Origin: Coleofasciculus sp040219735
Lineage (GTDB): Bacteria > Cyanobacteriota > Cyanobacteriia > Cyanobacteriales > Coleofasciculaceae
Length of the DNA stretch: 64,000 nucleotides
Assembly: GCA_040219735.1 (NCBI GenBank)
Contig: JAVJRX010000063.1
Strand: one strand, 5' to 3'
The position numbers and the translations under genes were made by a program. Position 1 is the stretch's first letter; each line of letters begins with the position of its first letter. Below, piece after piece: positions 53,759-63,350 of the stretch. The notes beneath the pieces are model-generated. The model worked only from the letters and a program-made list of their open reading frames with translations. It made no database searches and was not told where the DNA came from.

Positions 53759-54390
53759 TAGCACCCCCAATTATGGTGTATTTCATCCGCCACGCGGCGA
53801 TAATCAGCTTGAGCTTCACGGGCATTTTCTCCCCGCCATTGAGTAATCGGTATCCCCTGTAGGGCGGCGCGTTCATGGGCTTTATACGCCCGAATAAACG
53901 TCCCGAATGCAGGAACGCCGAGTTCCCGGAGTGTGGTTTGAGCTTCTAAAGCTTCCCGGCGACTACGAGAGTCTACCCGGGTTAAGAGTACCCGATGGGA
54001 GGTTCCCACAGGCGCGATCGCACGCCGCACGGTTTCCATTAAAACCGCTAAATCCATCGGTGCGGGAGGTGTGGGTAAAACAATATAATCTGCGATCGCG
54101 ACAACTGCATTCAAAGCTTGCGATCGCAGCGCGGGCGGCGTATCCACAACCGCTAACTCGTAGCCTTTCAGGGTTTGCAGGCGACTCAAGAGTTGAGGAT
54201 TGGTTTCTTTGGCGACATCAAACCCGATTTTTCCCTCACTACGTTCCACCCACCAACTCGCCGAACCTTGCGGATCAGTATCCACTAATAAAACCTGTTT
54301 TCTCTCCGCTAGTACGGCGGCTAAGTTGATTGAGGTCGTGGTTTTGCCCACACCTCCCTTACCATTAATGATAGCGATTATGCTGGTCAT
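53758..54390 (-). CDS. ParA-type ATPase, McdA-like candidate
   Basis: 210 residues. Deviant Walker A GKGGVGKTT (residues 10-18) with the signature lysine, LLVDTDPQGSASWW (Walker A'), and AVVDTPPALRS (Walker B). No N-terminal DNA-binding domain, so a small ParA of the kind that moves cargo on the nucleoid. The SWWVERSEGK and RAYKAHERAALQG, ITQWRGENA segments are characteristic of a chromosomal cyanobacterial clade. The downstream coiled-coil protein is translationally coupled. Cargo could be carboxysomes (McdA type 2) or something else. Confidence 0.85.
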   Translation of the reverse strand: MTSIIAIINGKGGVGKTTTSINLAAVLAERKQVLLVDTDPQGSASWWVERSEGKIGFDVAKETNPQLLSRLQTLKGYELAVVDTPPALRSQALNAVVAIADYIVLPTPPAPMDLAVLMETVRRAIAPVGTSHRVLLTRVDSRSRREALEAQTTLRELGVPAFGTFIRAYKAHERAALQGIPITQWRGENAREAQADYRRVADEIHHNWGC

Positions 54391-54447
54391 TCGTCATTTG
54401 TTTATGTCATTTGTTTATGTCATTTGTCATTCGTCATTTCTTATTTG
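54391..54447. repeat. Short tandem repeat GTCATTTGTTTAT / GTCATTCGTCATTT
   Basis: Directly upstream of the ParA start: CATTCGTCATTTGTTTATGT repeated with variations about four times. Same family as at 35908-35945 and 7845-7875. Confidence 0.55.
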
Positions 54448-54509
54448 GTAGGGGCGGGTTTAGTGACATCTGGGTCATTGGAAACAATAGGGGTGAAACC
54501 CGCCCCTAC
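54448..54509. repeat. GTAGGGGCGGGTTTAG palindromic repeat, copy A
   Basis: 62 bases with inverted ends GTAGGGGCGGGTTTAGT and GTGAAACCCGCCCCTAC. The stop codon of mfd (TAG, complement of CTA at 54506-54508) falls in its right end. A close copy with the same middle (ACATCTGG, then ...ATAG..GTGAAACC) is at 60572-60634. Confidence 0.7.
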
Positions 54510-57500
54510 ACAGGTTTTATTGCTTTGGGCAATGCTCCTTGCATCTTACTTAACCACTCAATTAAATTTTCTAACTGTTTGTTAGCTTTGAGGACGCCTA
54601 ATCCCCGTACTGTTACTTTACCAGGAGAATAGACAAAGCGCGATCGCAAATTTTCGGGTAAGTTCTCTTTCAATAGATTCCACGCCGGTTCCTCCATGGG
54701 CGTTTCCAGAACAATGTGCTGTTTCCCTTCGGGTTTAATTCGACTAAATCCTAGAGACTTCGCCACCTGTTTGAGTTGTACAATCCGCAATAATTGCTCA
54801 ACGGGTGCGGGTAAAGAACCATAGCGATCATTCCAATCAGCCGCAATTTGGGCTAACTCGGACTGGAAATTCGCCGCCGCCACTGTCCGATACGCACTCA
54901 TTTTTTGCTCCAAATCGGGAATATAATCAGCCGGGATAAAGGCGGTGATATTCAAGTCAATCTGCGTATCATCCACTTGGGGAATTTCTTGACCCTGAAT
55001 CTCGCGAATGGCTTCTTGCAGCATTTCCATATACAAATCAAAGCCAATCACATCCATTTGTCCCGACTGTTCCGCCCCTAGAAGATTTCCCACCCCCCGG
55101 ATTTCCATATCCCGCGTCGCGAGTTGATATCCCGAACCCAACTGAGTAAACTCCTGAATCGCCCGTAAGCGCTTGCGAGCAGGGTCAGAAAGCGTTTCTC
55201 GCTTCGGATAGAATAACCAAGCGTGTGCTTGAACCCCAGATCGCCCGACTCGTCCCCGCAGTTGGTAGAGTTGGGCTAGACCAAAGCGTTGGGCGTCTTC
55301 AATCAGGATAGTATTCACTCGCGGAATATCTAACCCCGATTCAATAATAGTGGTACAAATGAGGATATCCGCATCCCCGTTACTAAAGGTGAGCATTGTC
55401 GCTTCTAATTCCCCTTCTGGCATTTGCCCATGGGCGATAGCCAATCTCGCCGCTGGTATCATTTCCCGCAGTTTAGTAGCTACTTCTTCAATTCCCTCGA
55501 CTCGGGGGACAACATAGAACACCTGTCCCCCTCGATCTAATTCCGTGCGAATCGCGGTACGAACCGCTTCTGGATCATAAGGGGCTAAATGGGTTTTAAT
55601 GGGACGCCGGGAAGGGGGTGGTGTGGTAATTAAACTCATTTCCCGCACCCCAGATAGGGACATATATAAAGTACGGGGAATGGGTGTAGCGGTTAAGGTA
55701 AGCACATCGACTTGAGTTTTTAGAGCTTTAATTTTCTCCTTTTGGTTCACCCCAAATCGCTGTTCTTCATCAATGACTAACATACCTAAGTCGCGGAATG
55801 TTACACCTTTTCCTAATAATTGATGGGTACCCACAACAACATCTAATTCCCCAGTATTGAGGCGGCGCTGAATCTCCTTGCGTTCCTGAGCGGTGCGGAA
55901 ACGGTTGAGTAATCCCACATGAATGGGATAGGGAGCAAAGCGTTCTTTGAGGGTGTGGTAATGTTGTTGAGTCAGAATCGTGGTTGGGGCGAGGAAGGCG
56001 ACTTGTTTGCCGGAGGTAATCACTTTAAAAATTGCCCGCAATGCCACCTCGGTTTTCCCAAACCCCACATCCCCACAAACCAAGCGATCCATGGGGCGAT
56101 CGCTCTCTAAATCTCGCTTCACATCTTGCACCGCCTTGAGTTGATCTGGGGTGGGTTGGTAGGGAAATGACTCCTCTAGTTCATCTTGCCAAGGGGAATC
56201 CACGGGAAACGCATAACCGGAACGTTGACTGCGTTGGGCATAGAGCTTGAGTAAATCAACCGCCAGTTTCTTAATGCTTTTGCGAACCCGACTTTTGGTC
56301 TTTTCCCAGGCTTTGCTGGACATTTTATTCAGTTGGGGCGCAGGGCTATCGGCGCTGCGATAGCGAGACAAAACCCCCACCTGATCGGCGGCTACCCGCA
56401 ATAATCCATCAGCATATTGTAAAACTAGATATTCACGGGTTTCATGGTTAAGGGTGAGGCTTTCTAGCTTGACAAATTTACCAATCCCGTGATTTTTATG
56501 TACCACATAATCCCCAGGGGTTAACTTATTCGGGTCAACCTGTTTCGAGGCGGCGCGGCGTCGTTTACGCACATAACTGGGGGTGGCGAGGGTATGCTGC
56601 CCAAAAAACTCGCGATCGGTAATGACAACAAGGCGAAACGTAGGCAGGATAAAGCCTTCGAGTTCAGCTAATCCGGAATATTTGACCGCCACGGGTGTTT
56701 TCTGGCTTTGCAGTTTATCAATGGCGGGATAGTCACGGGGATTAGGAACAAACTGGGCGGGACAATCATGTTCCTGTAACAGAGAGACAGAACGACTAGG
56801 TTGGGCAGAAATCAGCCAAACCGAAAACTTGCGATCGCGTTCACTGCGGACAATTTCTGCAAGTTTGGCAAATTGGTGCGGTGTTGCGGGAATGGGGCGG
56901 CTGGCTAAATTTACCGCTTTGTCATTGGTTGCTTCTGCCAGTTCTGATAAATAGACTGTAAAAACGTGCCATGGCGCGTCTGGGTCATATTGACGATGCA
57001 GAGGGGGAAGGGGATGGGCAAGGGTTTCTAAATGTTCTTGGGCGTGTTCCACCCAGCGATCGCAATGGGCGCGACATTGTTCGGGTTCGTCAATGGCAAT
57101 AACGATATTATCGGGTAAATAATCCAATAGAGAGGCGGGTTTCTCAAAGGCAATACCCAAGAAGCGGCGACTCCCTTCCAGATGTCCCCCGGCTTGCCAA
57201 AGTGCCTGTTCCTCTTCCTCTAGATGGATTTGAACCTGTTGAACTTGGGTATCACTGAGGGCATCGGTAATAATGGGGCTAAAATCAGTAGGGGTAAGTA
57301 CAAGTTGCTCAATTTTATCTAGGGAGCGTTGGGTCGCGGGGTCAAATTCGCGCAGTTGTTCGAGTTCATCCCCAAACCATTCCAAACGCACCGGTAATTC
57401 AGCCGCAACTGGGAAAATATCCACAATATCACCGCGCCGACTCCACTGACCTTCCATTTCCACCAGTGGCACTCGATCATAACCCAAGCGTGCTAATTGT

Positions 57501-58027
57501 TGATCGATTTGTTTAGTGTCCCAACTTATGCCTCGGTTGATTGTCAGACAGTAGGATGCCAAGGCGGCGACGGGTGGTAAATGGGGTTGGAGTGCCGCAT
57601 GAGTGGCGACAATTGCCAGTCCCTTGTGTTTTGTCTGTCCATTGTCTGTTGAAGTCCCTTGGTTAGCCTGATCAGAACTTGACGAATGACCAATCACCAA
57701 ATCGGCTAATACCTGCATTTGTCCCCAAGTCATTTCCGATTCTGGGTTAAAAGGTTCGTAGGGTGAGGCTTCTGAGGTGGGATAGAAATGAACCGTTTGC
57801 CAGTTCATGGCTTCCAATTGCGCCGCCCAGCGACTAGCTTCTTCCAACGTGGCACAGACAACCAAAAGATTACGCCCTGCGGCTTGGGCGATAGCAGATG
57901 AGACTAACCCCTTAGGTAGACGAGCAATCCCATTCAGGTGCAAAGACGACTGACGATTCAGTTTAGAGAGGAGTTCACTCGTCAGAGGCGATCGCTCCAG
58001 AGTCCGAATGATAGAAGAGAATGCCAT
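54506..58027 (-). CDS. mfd: Transcription-repair coupling factor Mfd
   Basis: Removes RNA polymerase stalled at DNA lesions and recruits UvrA. 1173 residues, normal length. N-terminal UvrB-homology region; RNA-polymerase-interacting (CarD-like) domain with TPGDYVVHKNHGIGKFVKLE; helicase motifs GDVGFGKTEVALRA (Walker A), VIDEEQRFG (DEEQ box), LTATPIPRTL and QLRGRVGRSG; and a C-terminal TRCF domain. The last residues PKAIKPV and the stop run into the left arm of a palindromic repeat, so the repeat may have replaced the original stop. Confidence 0.97.
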   Translation of the reverse strand: MAFSSIIRTLERSPLTSELLSKLNRQSSLHLNGIARLPKGLVSSAIAQAAGRNLLVVCATLEEASRWAAQLEAMNWQTVHFYPTSEASPYEPFNPESEMTWGQMQVLADLVIGHSSSSDQANQGTSTDNGQTKHKGLAIVATHAALQPHLPPVAALASYCLTINRGISWDTKQIDQQLARLGYDRVPLVEMEGQWSRRGDIVDIFPVAAELPVRLEWFGDELEQLREFDPATQRSLDKIEQLVLTPTDFSPIITDALSDTQVQQVQIHLEEEEQALWQAGGHLEGSRRFLGIAFEKPASLLDYLPDNIVIAIDEPEQCRAHCDRWVEHAQEHLETLAHPLPPLHRQYDPDAPWHVFTVYLSELAEATNDKAVNLASRPIPATPHQFAKLAEIVRSERDRKFSVWLISAQPSRSVSLLQEHDCPAQFVPNPRDYPAIDKLQSQKTPVAVKYSGLAELEGFILPTFRLVVITDREFFGQHTLATPSYVRKRRRAASKQVDPNKLTPGDYVVHKNHGIGKFVKLESLTLNHETREYLVLQYADGLLRVAADQVGVLSRYRSADSPAPQLNKMSSKAWEKTKSRVRKSIKKLAVDLLKLYAQRSQRSGYAFPVDSPWQDELEESFPYQPTPDQLKAVQDVKRDLESDRPMDRLVCGDVGFGKTEVALRAIFKVITSGKQVAFLAPTTILTQQHYHTLKERFAPYPIHVGLLNRFRTAQERKEIQRRLNTGELDVVVGTHQLLGKGVTFRDLGMLVIDEEQRFGVNQKEKIKALKTQVDVLTLTATPIPRTLYMSLSGVREMSLITTPPPSRRPIKTHLAPYDPEAVRTAIRTELDRGGQVFYVVPRVEGIEEVATKLREMIPAARLAIAHGQMPEGELEATMLTFSNGDADILICTTIIESGLDIPRVNTILIEDAQRFGLAQLYQLRGRVGRSGVQAHAWLFYPKRETLSDPARKRLRAIQEFTQLGSGYQLATRDMEIRGVGNLLGAEQSGQMDVIGFDLYMEMLQEAIREIQGQEIPQVDDTQIDLNITAFIPADYIPDLEQKMSAYRTVAAANFQSELAQIAADWNDRYGSLPAPVEQLLRIVQLKQVAKSLGFSRIKPEGKQHIVLETPMEEPAWNLLKENLPENLRSRFVYSPGKVTVRGLGVLKANKQLENLIEWLSKMQGALPKAIKPV

Positions 58028-58453
58028 GATTCACCGCACGTTATTAGAAATAGACAACCCAAGCCGCTGTCCATCGGCTTATCTCATTGTAGAAGCCTTG
58101 GTCGAGGCAGATTTACTCACTTATGAGTCAAAAAGAAATAATAATCGTCAAAAGAAGCCCCGACACCAAACCCCCAACCTGATTCACCCCACACCCAATC
58201 TCCCGATCAACCCCTCTGCGTCCCTCTGCGTGAACCTCTGCGTCCCTCTGCGTTAAAAAAACTATTCTATCGCCACCCTCAAACCTTGGTCAGGACGGGT
58301 TTCCTCCCATGGATAGGAGTCAAAAGGAACCCCGACACCAAACCGCAGACGCTTCTCGCATCACATCTCTACAGTCAAAACCCAGAACTCAAGTCATGCT
58401 TAATACTAGAACGTGAGGAATACATCCTCCCTCACTTGCCAGCCACTAAACCC
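58028..58453. other. Intergenic region with CCTCTGCGT and other direct repeats
   Basis: Four copies of CCTCTGCGT lie at 58213-58252. Two direct copies of a ~22-base sequence ending CCCCGACACCAAACC are at about 58149-58171 and 58322-58344. A frame continuing into the next gene (from 58286) crosses the second copy and does not look coding. Confidence 0.5.
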
Positions 58454-59785
58454 ATGTCCTCTGTCTCTCGCGAAATTGTCTTTGTCCTCTTCCTTATCGG
58501 ACTCAATGGTATCTTTGCTATGTCAGAGATGGCGATTGTCGCCGCTCGCAAGGTGCGCCTGCAACAATTAGCTAATCAAGGTAATTCTAAAGCTCGCACG
58601 GCTTTGGAGTTGACTAATTCCCCGAATCAGTTCCTCTCCACAGTTCAGATTGGGATTACCCTGATTGGTATCCTCGCCGGTGCCTTTGGCGGTGCGACGA
58701 TTGCCGAACAACTCGCTACCCAGTTGAAGGGGATTCCCCTACTTGCCACCCGGGCAGATGCGATCGCGTTATTTGTTGTCGTGGTGACGATTACCTACCT
58801 GTCTCTGGTTATCGGGGAACTGGTGCCTAAGCGATTGGCACTGAGTAACCCAGAATTAATTGCCACGGCGGTAGCGACACCGATGAAATTTTTGGCAAAA
58901 CTCGCAGCGCCTGCGGTTCATTTATTAAGCTATTCCACGGAAACTGTATTGCACCTGTTGGACATCGCCCCTTCCCAAGAACCGACGGTAACCGAGGAAG
59001 AAATCAAGATTTTAATGCAGCAAGGCACAGAAGCCGGAACCTTTGAGCAAGTCGAACAAGACATGGTGCAGCGAGTATTCCGGTTAGATGATCAACGGGT
59101 TGGTGGCTTGATGACGCCTCGTCCCGATATTGTCTGGCTAAATTTAGACGATTCCTCGGAAATGAACCGCCATAAAATGATGACGAGTTCCCATACTCGT
59201 TTTCCGGTTTGTCAGGGTGGAATTGACAATGTGCTGGGTGTTGTGCAAGTCAATGCCTTACTTGCCCATTGTCTGGCGGGTTATCCTCTCGATCTAACCT
59301 GTTGCTTGCGGCAGCCATTATTTATCCCCGAAAGCACTAGGGCGCTGAAAGTATTGGAGTTATTCAAGCAATCAGGACCGCATTTGGCATTGGTGGTGGA
59401 TGAGTATGGAATAATTCAAGGATTAGTGACACTCAATGATATTTTAGAAGCCATTATTGGTGAAATTCCCTCTTTTGATGATGCCGATGAGTTGCACGCG
59501 GTACAGCGGGAGGATGGTTCCTGGTTAGTTGATGGCATGTTATCCGTTGAAGAGTTCCGCAAACTATTTAGCATTGAGGAGTTACCGGGAGAGCAACGGG
59601 GAAACTATCATACGTTAGGCGGTTTTGTAATTACTCATTTAGGTCGCATCCCTACTGCGGCTGACTATTTTGAATGGGGAGGTTTACGGTTTGAAGTGAT
59701 GGATATGGATGGCAATCGGGTGGATAAGGTATTGGTGGCACCGTTGCAAAAAGAGTTTTATCCGCGTTCTAATGATGTGTATTGA
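58454..59785 (+). CDS. CorC/HlyC-type membrane protein with CNNM and CBS domains
   Basis: 443 residues from ATG 58454 (MSSVSREIVFVLFLIGLNGI). DUF21/CNNM membrane domain with about three or four helices (residues ~5-190, including LNGIFAMSEMAIVAARKVRL), two CBS domains (VGGLMTPRPDIVWL to HLALVVDEYGIIQGLVTLND) and a C-terminal transporter-associated domain (YHTLGGFVITHLGRIPTA). Family members are implicated in Mg2+/Co2+ transport or regulation; the old name hemolysin is misleading. An in-frame upstream extension to 58286 spans repeats and is rejected as start. Confidence 0.9.
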   Translation: MSSVSREIVFVLFLIGLNGIFAMSEMAIVAARKVRLQQLANQGNSKARTALELTNSPNQFLSTVQIGITLIGILAGAFGGATIAEQLATQLKGIPLLATRADAIALFVVVVTITYLSLVIGELVPKRLALSNPELIATAVATPMKFLAKLAAPAVHLLSYSTETVLHLLDIAPSQEPTVTEEEIKILMQQGTEAGTFEQVEQDMVQRVFRLDDQRVGGLMTPRPDIVWLNLDDSSEMNRHKMMTSSHTRFPVCQGGIDNVLGVVQVNALLAHCLAGYPLDLTCCLRQPLFIPESTRALKVLELFKQSGPHLALVVDEYGIIQGLVTLNDILEAIIGEIPSFDDADELHAVQREDGSWLVDGMLSVEEFRKLFSIEELPGEQRGNYHTLGGFVITHLGRIPTAADYFEWGGLRFEVMDMDGNRVDKVLVAPLQKEFYPRSNDVY

Positions 59786-59795
59786 AACTAAGGCT

Positions 59796-59812
59796 GGTGG
59801 GCATTGCCCACC
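59796..59812. repeat. GGTGGGC-ATT-GCCCACC hairpin
   Basis: Perfect 7-base stem a few bases downstream of the CBS-protein stop, of the widespread GGTGGGCAATGCCCACC cyanobacterial repeat. May also help terminate transcription; no T run follows. Confidence 0.55.
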
Positions 59813-59926
59813 CTACGGTAAATAGGAGGATGTCACCGAGTCTCGATATCGTACAAATGGCAGAGAGTTCGTAGTTTTTGTTGGACACGCTCACGCACAT
59901 TCTCTGGCGACAGAACCTATAAGTTA

Positions 59927-60550
59927 ATGAATGTTAGCAATATGCACCTTTTAGATCCGAATCAATCCTATACGTTTAGTAAAATCTTTGAATTAAGGAT
60001 TCTTGCCGATGAATTAGCCAATGAATTCGGATATAAATTAATTCGCAAGCGTTTGACATTGCCTCAATATCAGTCTGAGCTAGAGCAGTTAGAAGACCTC
60101 AAGAACCGCATTGAATCCGTGCTTCCTTACGTTGATTTATCAAGTGAAGCTTCTCGACGTGAAGTATTGATTTCACAGGTACTTTTGCAGTTAGTTCAAT
60201 ATACGAAATCTCAACTAAGAATTGAATATCCTATCAAAGTGAACGAGCAATTACAAGGTTACTTAGATTACTTACTCAGAAGTGAAACAGAGTTGCTAGT
60301 CATTGAAGCAAAGCGCGAGGATTTAGACTACGGTTTTACACAACTTGTAGCAGAAATGATCGCTCTCGATCAATGGGATAGAACTCCTGAACAATCCATT
60401 TTGATTGGTGCAGTCACTACTGGCACGGTTTGGCAATTCGCCTGTTTACATCGAAAAACTAAAGAAATTGAGCAGGTATTAAATCTTTATCGAGTTCCAG
60501 ATGATCTAGATCCACTCATGCGAATTCTTGTGCAGGCTCTAATTGCATAG
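59927..60550 (+). CDS. PD-(D/E)XK nuclease-like protein (paralogue of the gene at base 1)
   Basis: 207 residues. After a helical N-terminal half (ILADELANEFGYKLIRKRLT, LEQLEDLKNRIES) come the nuclease-like motifs GYLDYLLRSETELLVIEAKR (D...E-A-K) and FTQLVAEMIAL and IGAVTTGTVWQF. These are the same motifs as in the 5'-cut gene at 1-474, with the two differing in their N-terminal parts. It stands between a palindromic repeat and a hairpin; no methylase or partner gene. Function inferred only from fold motifs. Confidence 0.7.
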   Translation: MNVSNMHLLDPNQSYTFSKIFELRILADELANEFGYKLIRKRLTLPQYQSELEQLEDLKNRIESVLPYVDLSSEASRREVLISQVLLQLVQYTKSQLRIEYPIKVNEQLQGYLDYLLRSETELLVIEAKREDLDYGFTQLVAEMIALDQWDRTPEQSILIGAVTTGTVWQFACLHRKTKEIEQVLNLYRVPDDLDPLMRILVQALIA

Positions 60551-60571
60551 TCTTTCCAACAAGTATTAACC

Positions 60572-60634
60572 ACGGGGCGGGTTTAGTCACATCTGGATGC
60601 AACCGAAAAGATAGTAGTGAAACCCGCCCCTACA
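60572..60634. repeat. GGGGCGGGTTTAG palindromic repeat, copy B
   Basis: 63 bases very similar to copy A (54448-54509): GGGGCGGGTTTAGTCACATC ... AGTGAAACCCGCCCCTACAC. Right after it, 60663-60700, is a CTCCCCCAGCTCCCTCTGC-type short repeat. Confidence 0.7.
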
Positions 60635-60719
60635 CACATTGCGCTACATACCGTGAAAACTAAAATCTCCCCCAGCTCCCTCTGCTCCCCCTGCTCCCTC
60701 ATCACAAAACCCTAAATGA

Positions 60720-63254
60720 TTAATAGGTAGGCAATGGCGGTGGCGACTCTAACCGCAGTGGCGCAAAATAACGACTCTTAACCACACTCGTCGGCTTCCA
60801 GGGTGGATGCCAATACATCTCTTGAATCACCGCTTTATCCTCATCCGGTGACCAGTGAAAACAGACAACGCTAATATTATTACAGCCGACAATTTCCTCA
60901 CCCTCTTGTAACCAGCGATTTCGCCATAACCAGGATATAGAACCTAATAAAACCTTTTGCCATAAGGGTGATGTCTGGTGTAAATCTGGTTGGGGATGTC
61001 GCTTCAGCCAAGGTACTGACTCCGCTTTTTGGCGTTTACTCCACTCTGTGCGATACCGCCAATCAGGTTGCGATCGCTCATCCTTGAGGGCGACTTGCCA
61101 CGCAATGTCCCAATTCCCTTGAGGAACCTGGATTTGCTGCCAAAAAGGTCCTTCACTGGGAACAGGCAGATCCTGGATTCTCACCTTATCGGGAGTGGTG
61201 ATAATTTCCAGCAGTTGTGGCGGTTTCTCCCATCCCACCCAATATTGGGGTTGTTCTAATAGCAGTGATTTGACTTTGGTATGAGCTAAATAGGTCTTTA
61301 ACTCGGCATTTTTAATCGCACTAGAGGTTAACTGTACCAGCACAGAGGCAGATTTAGGATTTTGGCTCTCTTGAGCTTCCTTAACCCGCGATGGCTCATC
61401 TCGACAGCCTTCATCTGCTTCCCAGATGTAGCCTGATGCTTGTCTCTGGAGTTCCCCACAGGGATGGGACCAATAGTTGAGGCGAACCACCGAACCATAG
61501 TGAATATCCCCCGACAGCAACACGATGCGATCGCGTCGCTGAAATAGCGCCGTTAGCAGCTTAGTAAAAGCGACATCGTGAAAGTTCCACGAATCCCCCA
61601 CATCTGTGCCAAACACCTTACCCTGACGCCAATACCACTGTTGAGCTAAATCCACTATCGATGCATGAATTAAGTTTGTCGGTAAAACGAGTAATGTGGC
61701 TTCAATCCTCGACTTACCCGCCGCTTTTAGCTGATCGGTTTTGTCTAGAGAGTCTTCAATTTGCTGATCAAAGGCTGTCGGGGATAATAGCATCGGCGGC
61801 GCCATCACCTGATCTTCTCCCATGGGATAACCCCGCCACGTCCGCGTATCGAGTACGATAACTTCGTGTTTAAAACTCCTCACGCTATAGTGCCAGGTTA
61901 AGCTAGGAGTACCATCAGCATAGTCTCGATTCAGAACTAAAACCGTTCCATCCTGTTTCAATTTCGGCAATCCCGTTTCAGCCTCAATCCCAGGTACTCC
62001 CAAATACTTCCCCATCCTCTCCCAGGCTAATTCATCCGTCCCGCCTGATTCTGACCATTGTTGCAACGCCTGCCATAGTTGATCTCCCGGTTGCCCCGAT
62101 GTAAACTGTTCCGGTGTATTTCCCCACCCTTGACACAGAGCATAAGCTAATAGTCCATTTTGTACCACCCGTCTACCCAGAGGTTTACCCAAAACCCGAT
62201 TACACCACTCCCGATTCAAATACCAATCATCGCTAACATCGTGGTCATCAAAGATCATATAGGTTGGCACATTCGCTAGCGATCGCCTGACTTGCCACAA
62301 ACGGCTAGCAAACTCCTGAATCGCTTTAACTTCCTTATCCCACGTTTTCGGCTTTTTTCCCCTGATCTTGCCCTTAGTAAAGGGATTTACCCAAAGGATT
62401 GGCGACCAAAAAAACAGATACATCGCCAAATATTCACCCAAACTAAACAGATGACTTTTGGCGCGTTCAGGTTGATTATCCAGCATCGCGGTCAAGCCAG
62501 CATATTTTTGGGCAATTTCCGTGCGCTGTCCGGGTTTCCACTCACTCACTTTTTTCCGGGAATACCCCTTGACAAAATCCCCTTTATAGGGAATATCTTC
62601 CTCCCAACCCAGTAAGGTAGTCCCCACATCGCCTAGCGCGGCTAACAAGGGATCAGCCACATCATCCCCATAAATTTGGTCCCCCGTTAAGAAGAGTTGA
62701 TGGGGTCTACAATGGGGTTGATCGGCTGACTGTTCTATCAAGCCATCCAGCAGGGGTAGGGCATCTTGTCCCTTACCGTGGGCTTTTCGACAGGAACCGT
62801 GAACAATCCGCAGATGATTTAAGTCATCTGGCGGCATAGCAAATGTCGGCAGATTGTGTTCTAAATAGCTAATCGTGATGAAGGGGAAAACCTCTCTGGC
62901 GTTGAGGGCATCGTTGAGGGTTTGATTGCGATCGCCAAATTCCAAATCGTAGGCATAAATCTGTCCCGGTTCAAGTAAATATCCATCCACAGGTTTAGCC
63001 GTCACAGCGACAATATGCAGGTATTTGCCAACAGCTACAGTAGCGCGTGATCCAGTCAACCGTTCCTGATCAATGGTTTTACCCTGACCGTCGATAGTGG
63101 TATAAACTCGAAGTGTGACTATACTCGGCGCTTTCAGTGCCAGCCAAACCGTGACTCCATCTGGATCAGTACGCCGCAAGATTGGACCTGCCAAAATTAG
63201 CGGCAGATGGGGGAGTTGTTGCTGAAATTCGCTGTAGGCGTCGAGCAAGGGCAA
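60720..63254 (-). CDS. PhoD-like phosphatase/phosphodiesterase
   Basis: 844 residues. PhoD-like metallophosphatase core: IVHGSCRKAHG, FLTGDQIYGDDVADPL, MIFDDHDVSDDWYLN and VLLSGDIHYGSVVRLN supply the Asp, His and Asn metal ligands in order, preceded by a fibronectin-like N-terminal domain (GPILRRTDPDGVTVWLAL). C-terminal ~200 residues are variable. No signal peptide or Tat motif (RR-x-F) at the start, unlike secreted PhoD, so it probably works in the cytoplasm. Substrate unknown. Confidence 0.85.
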   Translation of the reverse strand: MPLLDAYSEFQQQLPHLPLILAGPILRRTDPDGVTVWLALKAPSIVTLRVYTTIDGQGKTIDQERLTGSRATVAVGKYLHIVAVTAKPVDGYLLEPGQIYAYDLEFGDRNQTLNDALNAREVFPFITISYLEHNLPTFAMPPDDLNHLRIVHGSCRKAHGKGQDALPLLDGLIEQSADQPHCRPHQLFLTGDQIYGDDVADPLLAALGDVGTTLLGWEEDIPYKGDFVKGYSRKKVSEWKPGQRTEIAQKYAGLTAMLDNQPERAKSHLFSLGEYLAMYLFFWSPILWVNPFTKGKIRGKKPKTWDKEVKAIQEFASRLWQVRRSLANVPTYMIFDDHDVSDDWYLNREWCNRVLGKPLGRRVVQNGLLAYALCQGWGNTPEQFTSGQPGDQLWQALQQWSESGGTDELAWERMGKYLGVPGIEAETGLPKLKQDGTVLVLNRDYADGTPSLTWHYSVRSFKHEVIVLDTRTWRGYPMGEDQVMAPPMLLSPTAFDQQIEDSLDKTDQLKAAGKSRIEATLLVLPTNLIHASIVDLAQQWYWRQGKVFGTDVGDSWNFHDVAFTKLLTALFQRRDRIVLLSGDIHYGSVVRLNYWSHPCGELQRQASGYIWEADEGCRDEPSRVKEAQESQNPKSASVLVQLTSSAIKNAELKTYLAHTKVKSLLLEQPQYWVGWEKPPQLLEIITTPDKVRIQDLPVPSEGPFWQQIQVPQGNWDIAWQVALKDERSQPDWRYRTEWSKRQKAESVPWLKRHPQPDLHQTSPLWQKVLLGSISWLWRNRWLQEGEEIVGCNNISVVCFHWSPDEDKAVIQEMYWHPPWKPTSVVKSRYFAPLRLESPPPLPTY

Positions 63255-63350
63255 AGCTAAAGGGTTGAAGAATGAGTGGTCATACAGACTTTATACTACC
63301 AAAAAAGGTTGATAGGTTTTTGGCAATCTACATAAAAATACTCAACTGAA

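Noticed and set aside
58213..58254. CCTCTGCGT tandem copies as a CRISPR-like array
   Set aside because: Units are 9 bases with spacers of 1 to 4 bases; no CRISPR repeat-spacer pattern.
58286..58453. 56-residue extension of the CorC-like protein
   Set aside because: It crosses a direct repeat (CCCCGACACCAAACC) and precedes the expected membrane-domain start.
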